Shown here in pieces: positions 29,964-38,331 of a stretch of DNA of 39,696 nucleotides (positions within the stretch are counted from its first letter, which is position 1; each line of letters begins with the position of its first letter). The position numbers were made by a program, and so were the translations under genes. The DNA is from Akkermansia muciniphila (GTDB taxonomy: Bacteria; Verrucomicrobiota; Verrucomicrobiia; Opitutales; Opitutaceae): positions 1 through 39,696 of the forward strand of contig CAMCHD010000002.1 in assembly GCA_945874545.1 (NCBI GenBank). Direction: 5' to 3'. The notes under the pieces were generated by a model. It was not told where the DNA came from. It searched no databases and saw only the letters and a program-made list of their open reading frames with translations.

Positions 29964-31106
29964 TCAGAAATTCAGGCTCGCGCTCAAAAACAGCGACAAA
30001 CGACCGTAATCCGCCGTGGCCGAATCCGAGTTATTGAGGCGATAGGAGGCACCGGCGCCGAGGCTCAGGTAGTCGTTGACCGAGTAGCTCAGATCGATCG
30101 CTTCGGTCAGCGAGTCGTCGCTACGAGCCGGAACCACCCCGGAGGCCTCATATTCGCTTTGGGCGTAGGTCAGCGTCGCACCGCCGGAGAGTTTTTCGGT
30201 CAGCGTCTGGCGAACTCCGACCCGGGCGCTGAAATTCTGCACGGACTGGCCGGACGCGGTGGTGTCGAAATCGTTGGAGATGGAGAGCGTCGCGGTGGTC
30301 TTCTGCGCGGCACGCCAGGACAACCCGACGTTGGCCAGCGCCGCGGTCTGGGAATCCTGCGCGCCGTCGAAATCACGATGAACCACGCCGCCACTTACGT
30401 TTCCCGTGACCTTCGGCGCGATCTGGCCCTCAAAACCGAGCGACACACGATGATTGTTGCTGCTCGGATCACCTACCCCCGAAGCCAGATTCGACGCCTT
30501 TTCCGGGCTGAATCCATAAACCAAGGACGCGGTCAATTTCGGCGAATAGCGGTAAACCAAACCACCACCCAAATTGTAGGACGATACGTTGTTAAAACCG
30601 GACGTGGAATAATTCGATACCCGGTAACCGCCGTTGAGCCGCACGCCGGTCTTTTCGCTGTAGAAATAATTCACCGTGGCCGAGCCACGATACTCGTCCG
30701 AAGAGGTGCGGGTGAGCAACGCCTCATTGGTCTGAGTGCTGCGGCTGTAATCCAAACCCACGGTGGCGTTGCCGTTGTCGGCCGCATCGTAGTCAAACCG
30801 CAGGCTCGCGTTGGGATCGATCGTGTTCTGCTCCGTGTAATCGGTGAAGCTGATGGCGGAAACCCCGGCGGAGGCCGAAGTGGTGACCCGCGCCACATTC
30901 CGGGTGTAGGAGAGCGAGGGGCTGAGCGTGGTGCTCACGTCGTCCTCTTCGGAACTATTGCCGAAAACGTTGGTATCGTAGGTAAACCGTAGATCCACGT
31001 CAGCCACCAGCGTGCCCCGGGCGATCTGCGCAAACGCATGCAGTTGATGGCCCGCCCCGATCGCGAGCAGCGCAAGCGACCCCTTAACAATGAATGCTTT
31101 TTTCAT
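29964..31106 (-). CDS. Outer-membrane beta-barrel protein associated with exopolysaccharide export
   Basis: Signal peptide; alternating amphipathic strands (DVDLRFTYDTNVFGNSSEEDDVSTTLSPSLSYTRN...), ends YGRLSLFLSASLNF. Confidence 0.85.
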   Translation of the reverse strand: MKKAFIVKGSLALLAIGAGHQLHAFAQIARGTLVADVDLRFTYDTNVFGNSSEEDDVSTTLSPSLSYTRNVARVTTSASAGVSAISFTDYTEQNTIDPNASLRFDYDAADNGNATVGLDYSRSTQTNEALLTRTSSDEYRGSATVNYFYSEKTGVRLNGGYRVSNYSTSGFNNVSSYNLGGGLVYRYSPKLTASLVYGFSPEKASNLASGVGDPSSNNHRVSLGFEGQIAPKVTGNVSGGVVHRDFDGAQDSQTAALANVGLSWRAAQKTTATLSISNDFDTTASGQSVQNFSARVGVRQTLTEKLSGGATLTYAQSEYEASGVVPARSDDSLTEAIDLSYSVNDYLSLGAGASYRLNNSDSATADYGRLSLFLSASLNF

Positions 31107-31474
31107 GACGTGATAAAATTGGAACCGGCGGAAAGTGAGAAAAAGAAAGGACTAACTTATTTAAGAACAAGCTGAAGGGCGGAGTGGTGCAAGAGCGCGG
31201 ACCCAGCACCGAAGGGAGCATGCGAACAGAGATTCAAAGCAAATCAAGGGCAGATTCGCAGACTTACTCCAAGCCACCGGCGGGTTACCGTTACGTTTTC
31301 GCTTCGCTGAAAACACCCCGCGACGAGACGCCCGCTTCTCCGCGAACCGGGCATCAACTAAAGGCGTTGGAATCACGAGATCCACGAGCAGGTTGCAGGC
31401 CAAAGACGAATGCAAAACGCACCGTTCTCGTCTTCGGAACCACTCCCAAACGACGCCGCCCCACCCCTTTGGAC

Positions 31475-31993
31475 TCAAAAAATCGGCCCGTGGGTGCGTT
31501 CCTCGCAAGCGGCGCAGGAAGGCCGGACGCTCGGCGCGGGCAGCTCCGCCAAGGGCAACCAAGTCCCCGCTTCATCCCGAACCAACCCGCAACCCGGACA
31601 AATCGGGAGCCGGGCCTCCAGCTGATTCACCCGAATGCGTAGGGAGTTCATGCGAACCGCGATGAGCGCGGTGCCATAAGCCAGCCCGGCCAACACCATC
31701 CCCCTCATCAAGTTATTCAGAATCGCGGGGAAAAGCTCCATCGGAAAACCCCAGGCCCAGTGGCAGGCGAAACGGGCCAAAACAAAAACCAAAGCAAACC
31801 TAAAGGCCAATGCCGCACCATGATACCAGGCCGCCAGAATCACCGGCACCACAAAGAACACCGGGAACTGCACGGTGGGGCCGGTCAAAAAATCCAACGC
31901 GATCAACCCGCAGGCCTGGGTCAGCAGACCGGCTCGGGACGACCAAAAAATTTTCCGGTTTACGGACGCGGGGTTGGACATGACCGCAGACAT
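31475..31993 (-). CDS. Small membrane protein with N-terminal multi-TM sensor-like module and C-terminal zinc-ribbon-like motif
   Basis: GLIALDFLTGPTVQFPVFFVVPVILAAWYHGAALAFRFALVFVLARF... then RLPICPGCGLVRDEAGTWLPLAEL...PSCAACEE. Start could be 31981. Confidence 0.7.
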   Translation of the reverse strand: MSAVMSNPASVNRKIFWSSRAGLLTQACGLIALDFLTGPTVQFPVFFVVPVILAAWYHGAALAFRFALVFVLARFACHWAWGFPMELFPAILNNLMRGMVLAGLAYGTALIAVRMNSLRIRVNQLEARLPICPGCGLVRDEAGTWLPLAELPAPSVRPSCAACEERTHGPIF

Positions 31994-32099
31994 GATTTGA
32001 TTGATTAGATTAAACCGTTTACGAAACGCAAGCGCCCGACTATCAGCCCCCTTCATCATCTCACTCCTCCCCTACCGTCCTCGAATACCACCCTCGCCC

Positions 32100-32639
32100 A
32101 TGAATAAAGATCGTCTTCTCTCCCGCGACATCGTCGTCACCCAGATCCCCAGCGGAGACAAACATACCCTGTTCGCCGGCGCGAAGGTCTTCATCCACCA
32201 GGTCCTCGGCGGCACCTATACGGTTCAAGGAGACGCCGGCCTCTATCGCATCGACGGCAAGGACGCCGATGCGATCGGCGAGCAGGTGGCCGATCAATCG
32301 GTCCAGGCCGCACCGCTCGCCGACGGCGCACCGGACCCGGAGGCGCTCTGGAATCAACTCCGCAAAGTCTACGATCCGGAAATCCCGGTGAACATCGTCG
32401 ATCTGGGCCTCGTCTACTCGCTCGATGTCTCCTCGACCGAGACAGGTTACCGGGCCGACGTCGCCATGACCCTGACCGCGCCCGGCTGCGGCATGGGGCC
32501 CGCCATCGCGGAAGATGCAAAGGGCAAACTGCTGCTGGTCCCCGGCCTGGCCACCGCCGAGGTGCGCATCGTCTGGGAACCCACCTGGAACCAATCGATG
32601 ATCTCCGAAGAGGGGAAAATGAAACTCGGGCTGATTTGA
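32100..32639 (+). CDS. sufT: SufT-like DUF59/MIP18-family Fe-S assembly protein
   Basis: LWNQLRKVYDPEIPVNIVDLGLVYSLDV...VAMTLTAPGCGMGPAIAEDAKGKLLLVPGLATAEVRIVWEPTWNQSMISEEGKMKLGL. Confidence 0.92.
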   Translation: MNKDRLLSRDIVVTQIPSGDKHTLFAGAKVFIHQVLGGTYTVQGDAGLYRIDGKDADAIGEQVADQSVQAAPLADGAPDPEALWNQLRKVYDPEIPVNIVDLGLVYSLDVSSTETGYRADVAMTLTAPGCGMGPAIAEDAKGKLLLVPGLATAEVRIVWEPTWNQSMISEEGKMKLGLI

Positions 32640-32739
32640 TCCTCACCCCCGTCGCGAACCCCGCCCCCGCTCCCCCGGCCCGGGTTCATACGCATCGCCT
32701 CAAGCGCCGCCTTCCGACCCTGCCCGAATCCGCAGTGCT

Positions 32740-35547
32740 TTAAGTCGCTTCTCCGCCCAAGCCGAGTCCCCGCAGCGCGAGGGCCACCGCTTCGTTAAAC
32801 GCGTCCGCCGTGAAGGGCTTTTGCAGCGGCCCGCACACCCCCGCCGCCGAAAAGGTCCGGGCGTCATGGTCGCCCCCATATCCGGTCATGATCAACGCCG
32901 GCAAGTCCGGTCGCCGTGTCCGGACTCGCCGGACGAGATCCAGTCCGCCCAAATAAGGCATCGTGAGATCGGTCACGATCAGGTCAAAGGCCGCCGGCCG
33001 CTCTTCAAATTCGCGAATCGCATCCCGCGGATCCAGAAAACCCCGCACCGTGAATCCTTGTCGCCGTAGCAGAAGATCCGCGACTTGAAGAACCGGTCTT
33101 TCGTCGTCGACCAGGAGAACCAAGCCCGAGCGCGACGCGCCGACGGCCACCCGACCGGGCGCCGGCGCGACGACCGCGGCTTCCCTCCACGGCGGAAAGT
33201 AGATTCGAAAACTCGTGCCCCGACCCACCGCGCTCTCCACCGCCACCCTCGCCTCGTGGGTTTGCAAAATACCATGGACCACCGCCATGCCCAAACCCGT
33301 GCCTCGCCCCTGCGCCTTGGTGGTGAAGAAGGGCTCGAAAAGACGCCCCAGGGTGGCCTCGTCCATGCCACACCCCGTGTCCTCGACCGCAAGCACCACA
33401 AATTCGCCCGCGCTCAGTTGCGGATGCCGCACTCGGTCCGGCTCGCCCACCGCCCCCATCCCGACCTCCACCGTCAAGCGTCCTCCGGTGGTCTCCATCG
33501 CATGAAACGCATTTGTCGCGAGGTTCATCACCACCTGATGGATCTGGGTCTCATCGGCCAGAATCGGCGGGGTCGCGGGATTGTTCCGGCTCACGATTTC
33601 GATGCTGGCGGGCAACGAGGCACGCAGGAGCCCGAGCGCCTCTCCCACCGTGTCGGCCAACCGCACCGGACGCCGCCGTGATTCCTGCCGACGACTGAAG
33701 GTGAGAATCTGGCGAACGAGGTCCTTGGCCCGGTGGGTCGCCTGAAGCGTGTTTTGCAGGAAAGGCCGCGCCTCGTGCCGGGCGGGCAACTCCAGTCCGA
33801 TGAGCTCGAGGTTGCCGAGCAGGGCGGTGAGGATGTTGTTAAAATCATGGGCGATGCCGCCCGCGAGCGTGCCCACCGCCTCCATTTTTTGGGCGTGGCG
33901 CAACTGCTCCTCGAGACGCGCGCGCGCGGCGAGCGCCCCCAGTCGCTCGGTCTGATCGCGGCCGACACAAAGCACCGCACCGGGCCCGGCGGTCTGGCGC
34001 CGCGGCGCGAGGAAACACTCCAAGGCGACCGGGTCGCCGGTCGGCCGCACAAAGCGGATGGTCACGACCTTCGGCGCGCCGGTGAAGGTCACCTCGGCGA
34101 AGGCCGCCGCCGCCGTCACCCGATCCTCCGCCACCAGGGCCTCTTCCCAGTTGATCTCCCGCCAACGCTGTTCCGGCCACCCGGTGAGGCGCCCGAGGGC
34201 CGAGTTCGGCTCGCGCACGCGCCCATGGCGATCGATGGTGAAAATCGCATCCGGCGCGGCCTCGACCATCTCACGATAACGCGCCTCGCTGTCCTGCAGC
34301 GCCAGCTGGGCCGCCCGCAAATCTTCGCTCTCCAAGACAAAAACCACCCGGTCCGAGACCGCGGAGGCAAAGTTGATTTCCTGGCTTTCCCACCGCCGCG
34401 CCGGCCCGGTGTGCTCGTGACAGAGAACCCCGATCAAACGCCCGTTTCGGTGCACCGGCAGATCGAGCATGGAGGTGATGCCTTCGGGCTCGAGATAACC
34501 CGGGCGCAACTCGGCCACGATCGGATCGGTCGCGGTTTCGGAGATGGCCAGCACGGTCTCGGACCTGAGCGCCGCGAAGTAGGTCGGCGCCTCCTCCACC
34601 CGAAGGAGATCGCCGGAGAAATGACGGTCCTCCTCCCGATCATACCCCGCGCTGCAGCGCAGCTGCGTCCCACCCTCGTCCAAAACCCAGAACCCCACCC
34701 GCCGAACGCGGTGCACCCGACAAAGGATGGACAAAATCAGGCGCAAACGCCGCTCGGGATCGTCCGGCGCGGTCATCTCCACCTGGGCCAGTTCCACCAG
34801 GCCGCTGTTGTAGCGCGCCAGCCGCATCTCGTGCCGGTGGCGCGCCGCGTCGCGCGTGCCGATGGCCTGCAGCATCTCGTTAAAGGCCTCCGCCAGACGC
34901 CCAAACTCGTCCCGCCCGGTCACGGGCACCCGCAACGCGTAATCCTTCTTCTCCGAGACCACCCGGGCCGCTTCCACCAGCGTTTCCACCGGTCCGGACA
35001 CCGCCCGCCGCAGCACGTAGGAGAGCAAAACCGCCAGGACCCCGAGGGAGACGACCGAGGCCAAAACAAATATGCCGTGGTCGGCAAAACGGCGCGCCAC
35101 CGTGGGCAAATCGATGCGCATGCAGAGGAGCCCGAGTTCACCATTCACTCCCTCGATGCGTTCGACGACCGTGACCACCCGGCCCACCACCGCCACCGGC
35201 GGGGCGGAGGCCGCGGGCGGCCGGTCGAACCGCGCCGCCGCCACGCGGTGACGCGAGGCGAAGAGCGTGCCGTCGACCAAAAAAATCGCGGACGCGGAGA
35301 CCTCCGGCCGGCGCTCCAAACTCGCCAGCTGCGCGGCCGCCGTGCGGTCGTCGGAAAACTCCAAGGCCGGCACCAGCAGGTCCGCCAGCATCCGCGCGTC
35401 GGCCCGCGCGCCGGTCACGAAACGAGGACGAAAGGTGGTCGTTTCGTAGAGGGTGATGGAAAGCACGAGCACCACCGCCGCGACCGTCACCGCCAGCAAT
35501 ACGCTCCCCAGGAGTTTTCGCTGGATGGGGAGGTCGGCGAAACGCAT
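32740..35547 (-). CDS. Hybrid sensor histidine kinase (CHASE8-like, HAMP, GAF, PAS, HisKA, HATPase_c, REC)
   Basis: Two TM segments bracketing [78 protein letters not shown]; phosphoacceptor His in GGIAHDFNN (codon 33847-33849); ATPase [43 protein letters not shown] Asp in LIVTDLTMP (codon 32968-32970). Confidence 0.93.
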   Translation of the reverse strand: MRFADLPIQRKLLGSVLLAVTVAAVVLVLSITLYETTTFRPRFVTGARADARMLADLLVPALEFSDDRTAAAQLASLERRPEVSASAIFLVDGTLFASRHRVAAARFDRPPAASAPPVAVVGRVVTVVERIEGVNGELGLLCMRIDLPTVARRFADHGIFVLASVVSLGVLAVLLSYVLRRAVSGPVETLVEAARVVSEKKDYALRVPVTGRDEFGRLAEAFNEMLQAIGTRDAARHRHEMRLARYNSGLVELAQVEMTAPDDPERRLRLILSILCRVHRVRRVGFWVLDEGGTQLRCSAGYDREEDRHFSGDLLRVEEAPTYFAALRSETVLAISETATDPIVAELRPGYLEPEGITSMLDLPVHRNGRLIGVLCHEHTGPARRWESQEINFASAVSDRVVFVLESEDLRAAQLALQDSEARYREMVEAAPDAIFTIDRHGRVREPNSALGRLTGWPEQRWREINWEEALVAEDRVTAAAAFAEVTFTGAPKVVTIRFVRPTGDPVALECFLAPRRQTAGPGAVLCVGRDQTERLGALAARARLEEQLRHAQKMEAVGTLAGGIAHDFNNILTALLGNLELIGLELPARHEARPFLQNTLQATHRAKDLVRQILTFSRRQESRRRPVRLADTVGEALGLLRASLPASIEIVSRNNPATPPILADETQIHQVVMNLATNAFHAMETTGGRLTVEVGMGAVGEPDRVRHPQLSAGEFVVLAVEDTGCGMDEATLGRLFEPFFTTKAQGRGTGLGMAVVHGILQTHEARVAVESAVGRGTSFRIYFPPWREAAVVAPAPGRVAVGASRSGLVLLVDDERPVLQVADLLLRRQGFTVRGFLDPRDAIREFEERPAAFDLIVTDLTMPYLGGLDLVRRVRTRRPDLPALIMTGYGGDHDARTFSAAGVCGPLQKPFTADAFNEAVALALRGLGLGGEAT

Positions 35548-35551
35548 GGCC

Positions 35552-36157
35552 TCAGCTCCCCGACACGTCGCCCCGCAGGACGCGCCGCGCCGATTTCATC
35601 ATGTCGGACCCGACTCGCAGACCCGCCCGCTCCACCGCGGGGAGGTTGACATCAAAACGCAGCCGCCCGCCGCCCTCGGTCTCCTCGCGCACCAGCAGGA
35701 TCGCCGCGCCGGCGCCCAGCGCCGCCTCGTGGTCGCAGACCGTGAGCACCGGTGCGTCGGCCAATTCCGCCAACCACACCGCCTGGCGCCGCGCCTCCTC
35801 CTTGCTGATGAAGACGAGATCGCAGGCCTGCGCCTCGGCGGAGGAGCCGACCCGCCGCACCACCACCGGCCGCCCGTTCGCGATCTGCCGGGCAAAAGCC
35901 GCCTCCAGCGCACTCCCGAAAGGATCGTGCCCGAGCACACCCACCACCAAGGCATCGTTCGGCCGCCCGGCACCGGGCCACTCGACATAACGGGCAAACA
36001 ATTCGAGGTAACGCGCCTTGACCTGGGCTTCGGAGATCACCCCGGCGCCCTGCGCCGGCGGTCCCCCGAGAAAAAACAGCAGGACCGCCAGCCCGCCGGC
36101 CCGGAGCCCGCCCGGCACCCGGGGGAGAAAGAGGATGCGGTTGGCGCGTTCTTTCAT
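35552..36157 (-). CDS. YfiR-family (DUF4154) periplasmic protein
   Basis: AQVKARYLELFARYVEWPGAGRPNDALVVGVLGHDPFGSALEAAFARQIANGRPVVVRRVGSSAEAQACDLVFIS...VLTVCDHEAALGAGAAILLVREETEGGGRLRFDVNLPAVERAGLRVGSDMMKSARRV. Confidence 0.9.
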   Translation of the reverse strand: MKERANRILFLPRVPGGLRAGGLAVLLFFLGGPPAQGAGVISEAQVKARYLELFARYVEWPGAGRPNDALVVGVLGHDPFGSALEAAFARQIANGRPVVVRRVGSSAEAQACDLVFISKEEARRQAVWLAELADAPVLTVCDHEAALGAGAAILLVREETEGGGRLRFDVNLPAVERAGLRVGSDMMKSARRVLRGDVSGS

Positions 36158-38118
36158 CGCCGCCAGTCCACCCGTAGATAAACGCTGCGCGGCACCTCGC
36201 TGCGCAGACTGCTGAAAATAAACTCCGGCCGACTCGGCTCGAGCAGGTTGCGCGCGACGAGCGACACCTCCCAGCCCCGCCCGAGTTGTTTGCCCAGTCG
36301 CAAATCCAGACTGGTGTAGGCCGGCACCGGCCGTGTATCGGGCAACTCGTCGACCCAGCGCAACCACGCGTCCGCCTCCCAGGTCCGGCCCAGATTCCAA
36401 AGGGAACGCAGCCCCAGTTGGTGCGCGGGACTCTTGTCCGCGATGGGCGGCAAACTCCCGTCGGTGCTTCGAGGGTCCGAATCGATATCGATGCGAATGG
36501 CCGACCAGGTGAAAATCAAACGCCACCACTCGGTCGCCTCCGCCGTGGCGCTGAACTCCCCACCCCAACTGTTCCCCTCGGCCAGGTTGCCGAATTCCGT
36601 GACAAAAAGCCCGGGCGCCCCGCCCGCGACGGTCTCGCCGGTGATAAGGTCGTGATAGTGATTAAAATAGACGCTCGCGCCCGCGGTGAGCCAGGTCGAC
36701 ACCCGCCGCCGCGCCCCGGCCTCGAAAGCATCCAACGTCTCGGAGTCGACCTCGCGGCTCGGAATGGTGCGAAAAGTCTGCCCGAAAATGGCCAGCTCGG
36801 AGGATTGATCGTTCTCAAACCGGGAAGGGATGCGCACCGCCCGCGAGTAGGCCCCCCAAACGGTCAATCGATCCGAGGGCGTCCAGGCCAGCCGCGCCGA
36901 AGGCAGGGCCTCCACCCCGGTGAAATCGTTGTATTCCGCGCGTAGTCCCAAGGTCGCCGTCCAGGTGTCGGGCGCGAGCGAGATCGTGTCCTGCACAAAA
37001 AGCGCCCCTTGTTTGAGGTAACGCACATCGGGCATGACACGGATAAAGCCCGACGCGGTCCGCACCTTGTCCTCGAGGCGGCTCACCCGCACGTTGCCAC
37101 CCCAGGACAGGTGCTGACGCTCGCCCGGCGCGAACTCGTGCCGCGCCTCCGCATCGAGCACGTCGGCGCTGCTGACATTCGAAGCGGAGTCCCGGTCGAC
37201 CCGATCGTAGTAGACCTGCAGGCTGAGCCGGCTGTCGGGATCGAGCTCGCGTTCCCGGCGGGCCAGCAGATGCCCGCCGCTCGCCTTCGCCACATCCGCC
37301 CGACCGCCGATCAATTGATCCGCATCGGAAAAAAACACATCGCCGGTCACGACCGTGTGCGCCGCGGTCGAGGGCTCGTGGTCAAAACGAAAGCCGGAGC
37401 GATATTGCCGCCAGGCGTCGTTGACCTCCGTCCCGCCCAGCCCCGGCTCGGTCTCGCCGCGCGAAAACGCCTTGGCGTAAACCCGCAGCCAGGCGTCGGG
37501 CCCCGTCTGCACACCCTCGCGGACATAAGCGAAGGCCTGCTCGTAAACCCCGCCGCCCACCGCGACCTGGGTCCCTTGGGTCTGCCGGGCGCTTTTGGTG
37601 ATGATGTTGACCACCCCGTTCACGGCGTTCGTGCCCCAGGTCGTGCCTCCGGGCCCGCCCACGACCTCGATCTGCTCGACATCCTCCAACGGCACATCGC
37701 GCACGTCCCAGATGGTCCCGCCAAAACGCGCCGAATACAGGGACCGGCCGTCGATGAGCGGGAGCAGCTTGGTCGCCGAGGTGCCGTTGAATCCCCTCAC
37801 GGTGAGCGCGTAGCTGCGGCTGTTGTATTGGCCCACCTCGACGCCGGGCGCGAGGCGCAGGACCTCGGGCAGGGTAAGCGCCCCGGAACGCCGGATGTCC
37901 TCCGCGGTGATCACCGCGCCCGCCGCCGCCGAACGGAAAAAATCCTCCGCCGCCTTGGAGACCGCGCTGATGGTCAGGCCGCCCAATTCCTCAAACGTCG
38001 CGTCGCGCAAGACCGAGGGCTCCGACGGCTCCACCTGATCCACCTTATCCGCCGCGCGGACGGCTCCGCCCGCCGCCAGAACGGCCAGGCCGAGAAGGAC
38101 GCGGGGCTGCAAGGTCAT
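36154..38118 (-). CDS. TonB-dependent receptor
   Basis: Plug: SAAAGAVITAEDIRRSGALTLPEVLRLAPGVEVGQYNSRSYALTVRGFNGTSATKLLPLIDGRSLYSARFGGTIWDVRDVPLEDVEQIEVVGGPGGTTWGTNAVNGVVNIITK; C-terminal barrel ending SVYLRVDWRR; ATGA overlap with yfiR-like gene. Confidence 0.95.
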   Translation of the reverse strand: MTLQPRVLLGLAVLAAGGAVRAADKVDQVEPSEPSVLRDATFEELGGLTISAVSKAAEDFFRSAAAGAVITAEDIRRSGALTLPEVLRLAPGVEVGQYNSRSYALTVRGFNGTSATKLLPLIDGRSLYSARFGGTIWDVRDVPLEDVEQIEVVGGPGGTTWGTNAVNGVVNIITKSARQTQGTQVAVGGGVYEQAFAYVREGVQTGPDAWLRVYAKAFSRGETEPGLGGTEVNDAWRQYRSGFRFDHEPSTAAHTVVTGDVFFSDADQLIGGRADVAKASGGHLLARRERELDPDSRLSLQVYYDRVDRDSASNVSSADVLDAEARHEFAPGERQHLSWGGNVRVSRLEDKVRTASGFIRVMPDVRYLKQGALFVQDTISLAPDTWTATLGLRAEYNDFTGVEALPSARLAWTPSDRLTVWGAYSRAVRIPSRFENDQSSELAIFGQTFRTIPSREVDSETLDAFEAGARRRVSTWLTAGASVYFNHYHDLITGETVAGGAPGLFVTEFGNLAEGNSWGGEFSATAEATEWWRLIFTWSAIRIDIDSDPRSTDGSLPPIADKSPAHQLGLRSLWNLGRTWEADAWLRWVDELPDTRPVPAYTSLDLRLGKQLGRGWEVSLVARNLLEPSRPEFIFSSLRSEVPRSVYLRVDWRR

Positions 38119-38331
38119 CGAAGATGCGGGCGACGCCCCCCGCCAAACCGGGGTCTCACACCGTTTTTTGGGGAAGTAGTCACCCAAAGTTGAGGGCCGA
38201 AAAAATGTGTGAAGTCACGAATTAAAATCCCCCGCCGGGCGTCAGCCCACGCGCCGCTTTGGCCAAGATACGCGAGGGCTTTGCCGTCGCGACTCGCCCG
38301 CCCGGCGAGGAGACTCCGGCCCACGCCTCGC

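Noticed and set aside
31161-31562. 133-aa minus-strand ORF between EPS and zinc-ribbon membrane genes
   Set aside because: No domain or convincing start, and overlaps the better-supported membrane protein gene in another frame.
38119-38260. Cobalamin-type riboswitch upstream of the TonB receptor
   Set aside because: No B12-box or conserved core sequences recognisable; spacer is too short for a full riboswitch.
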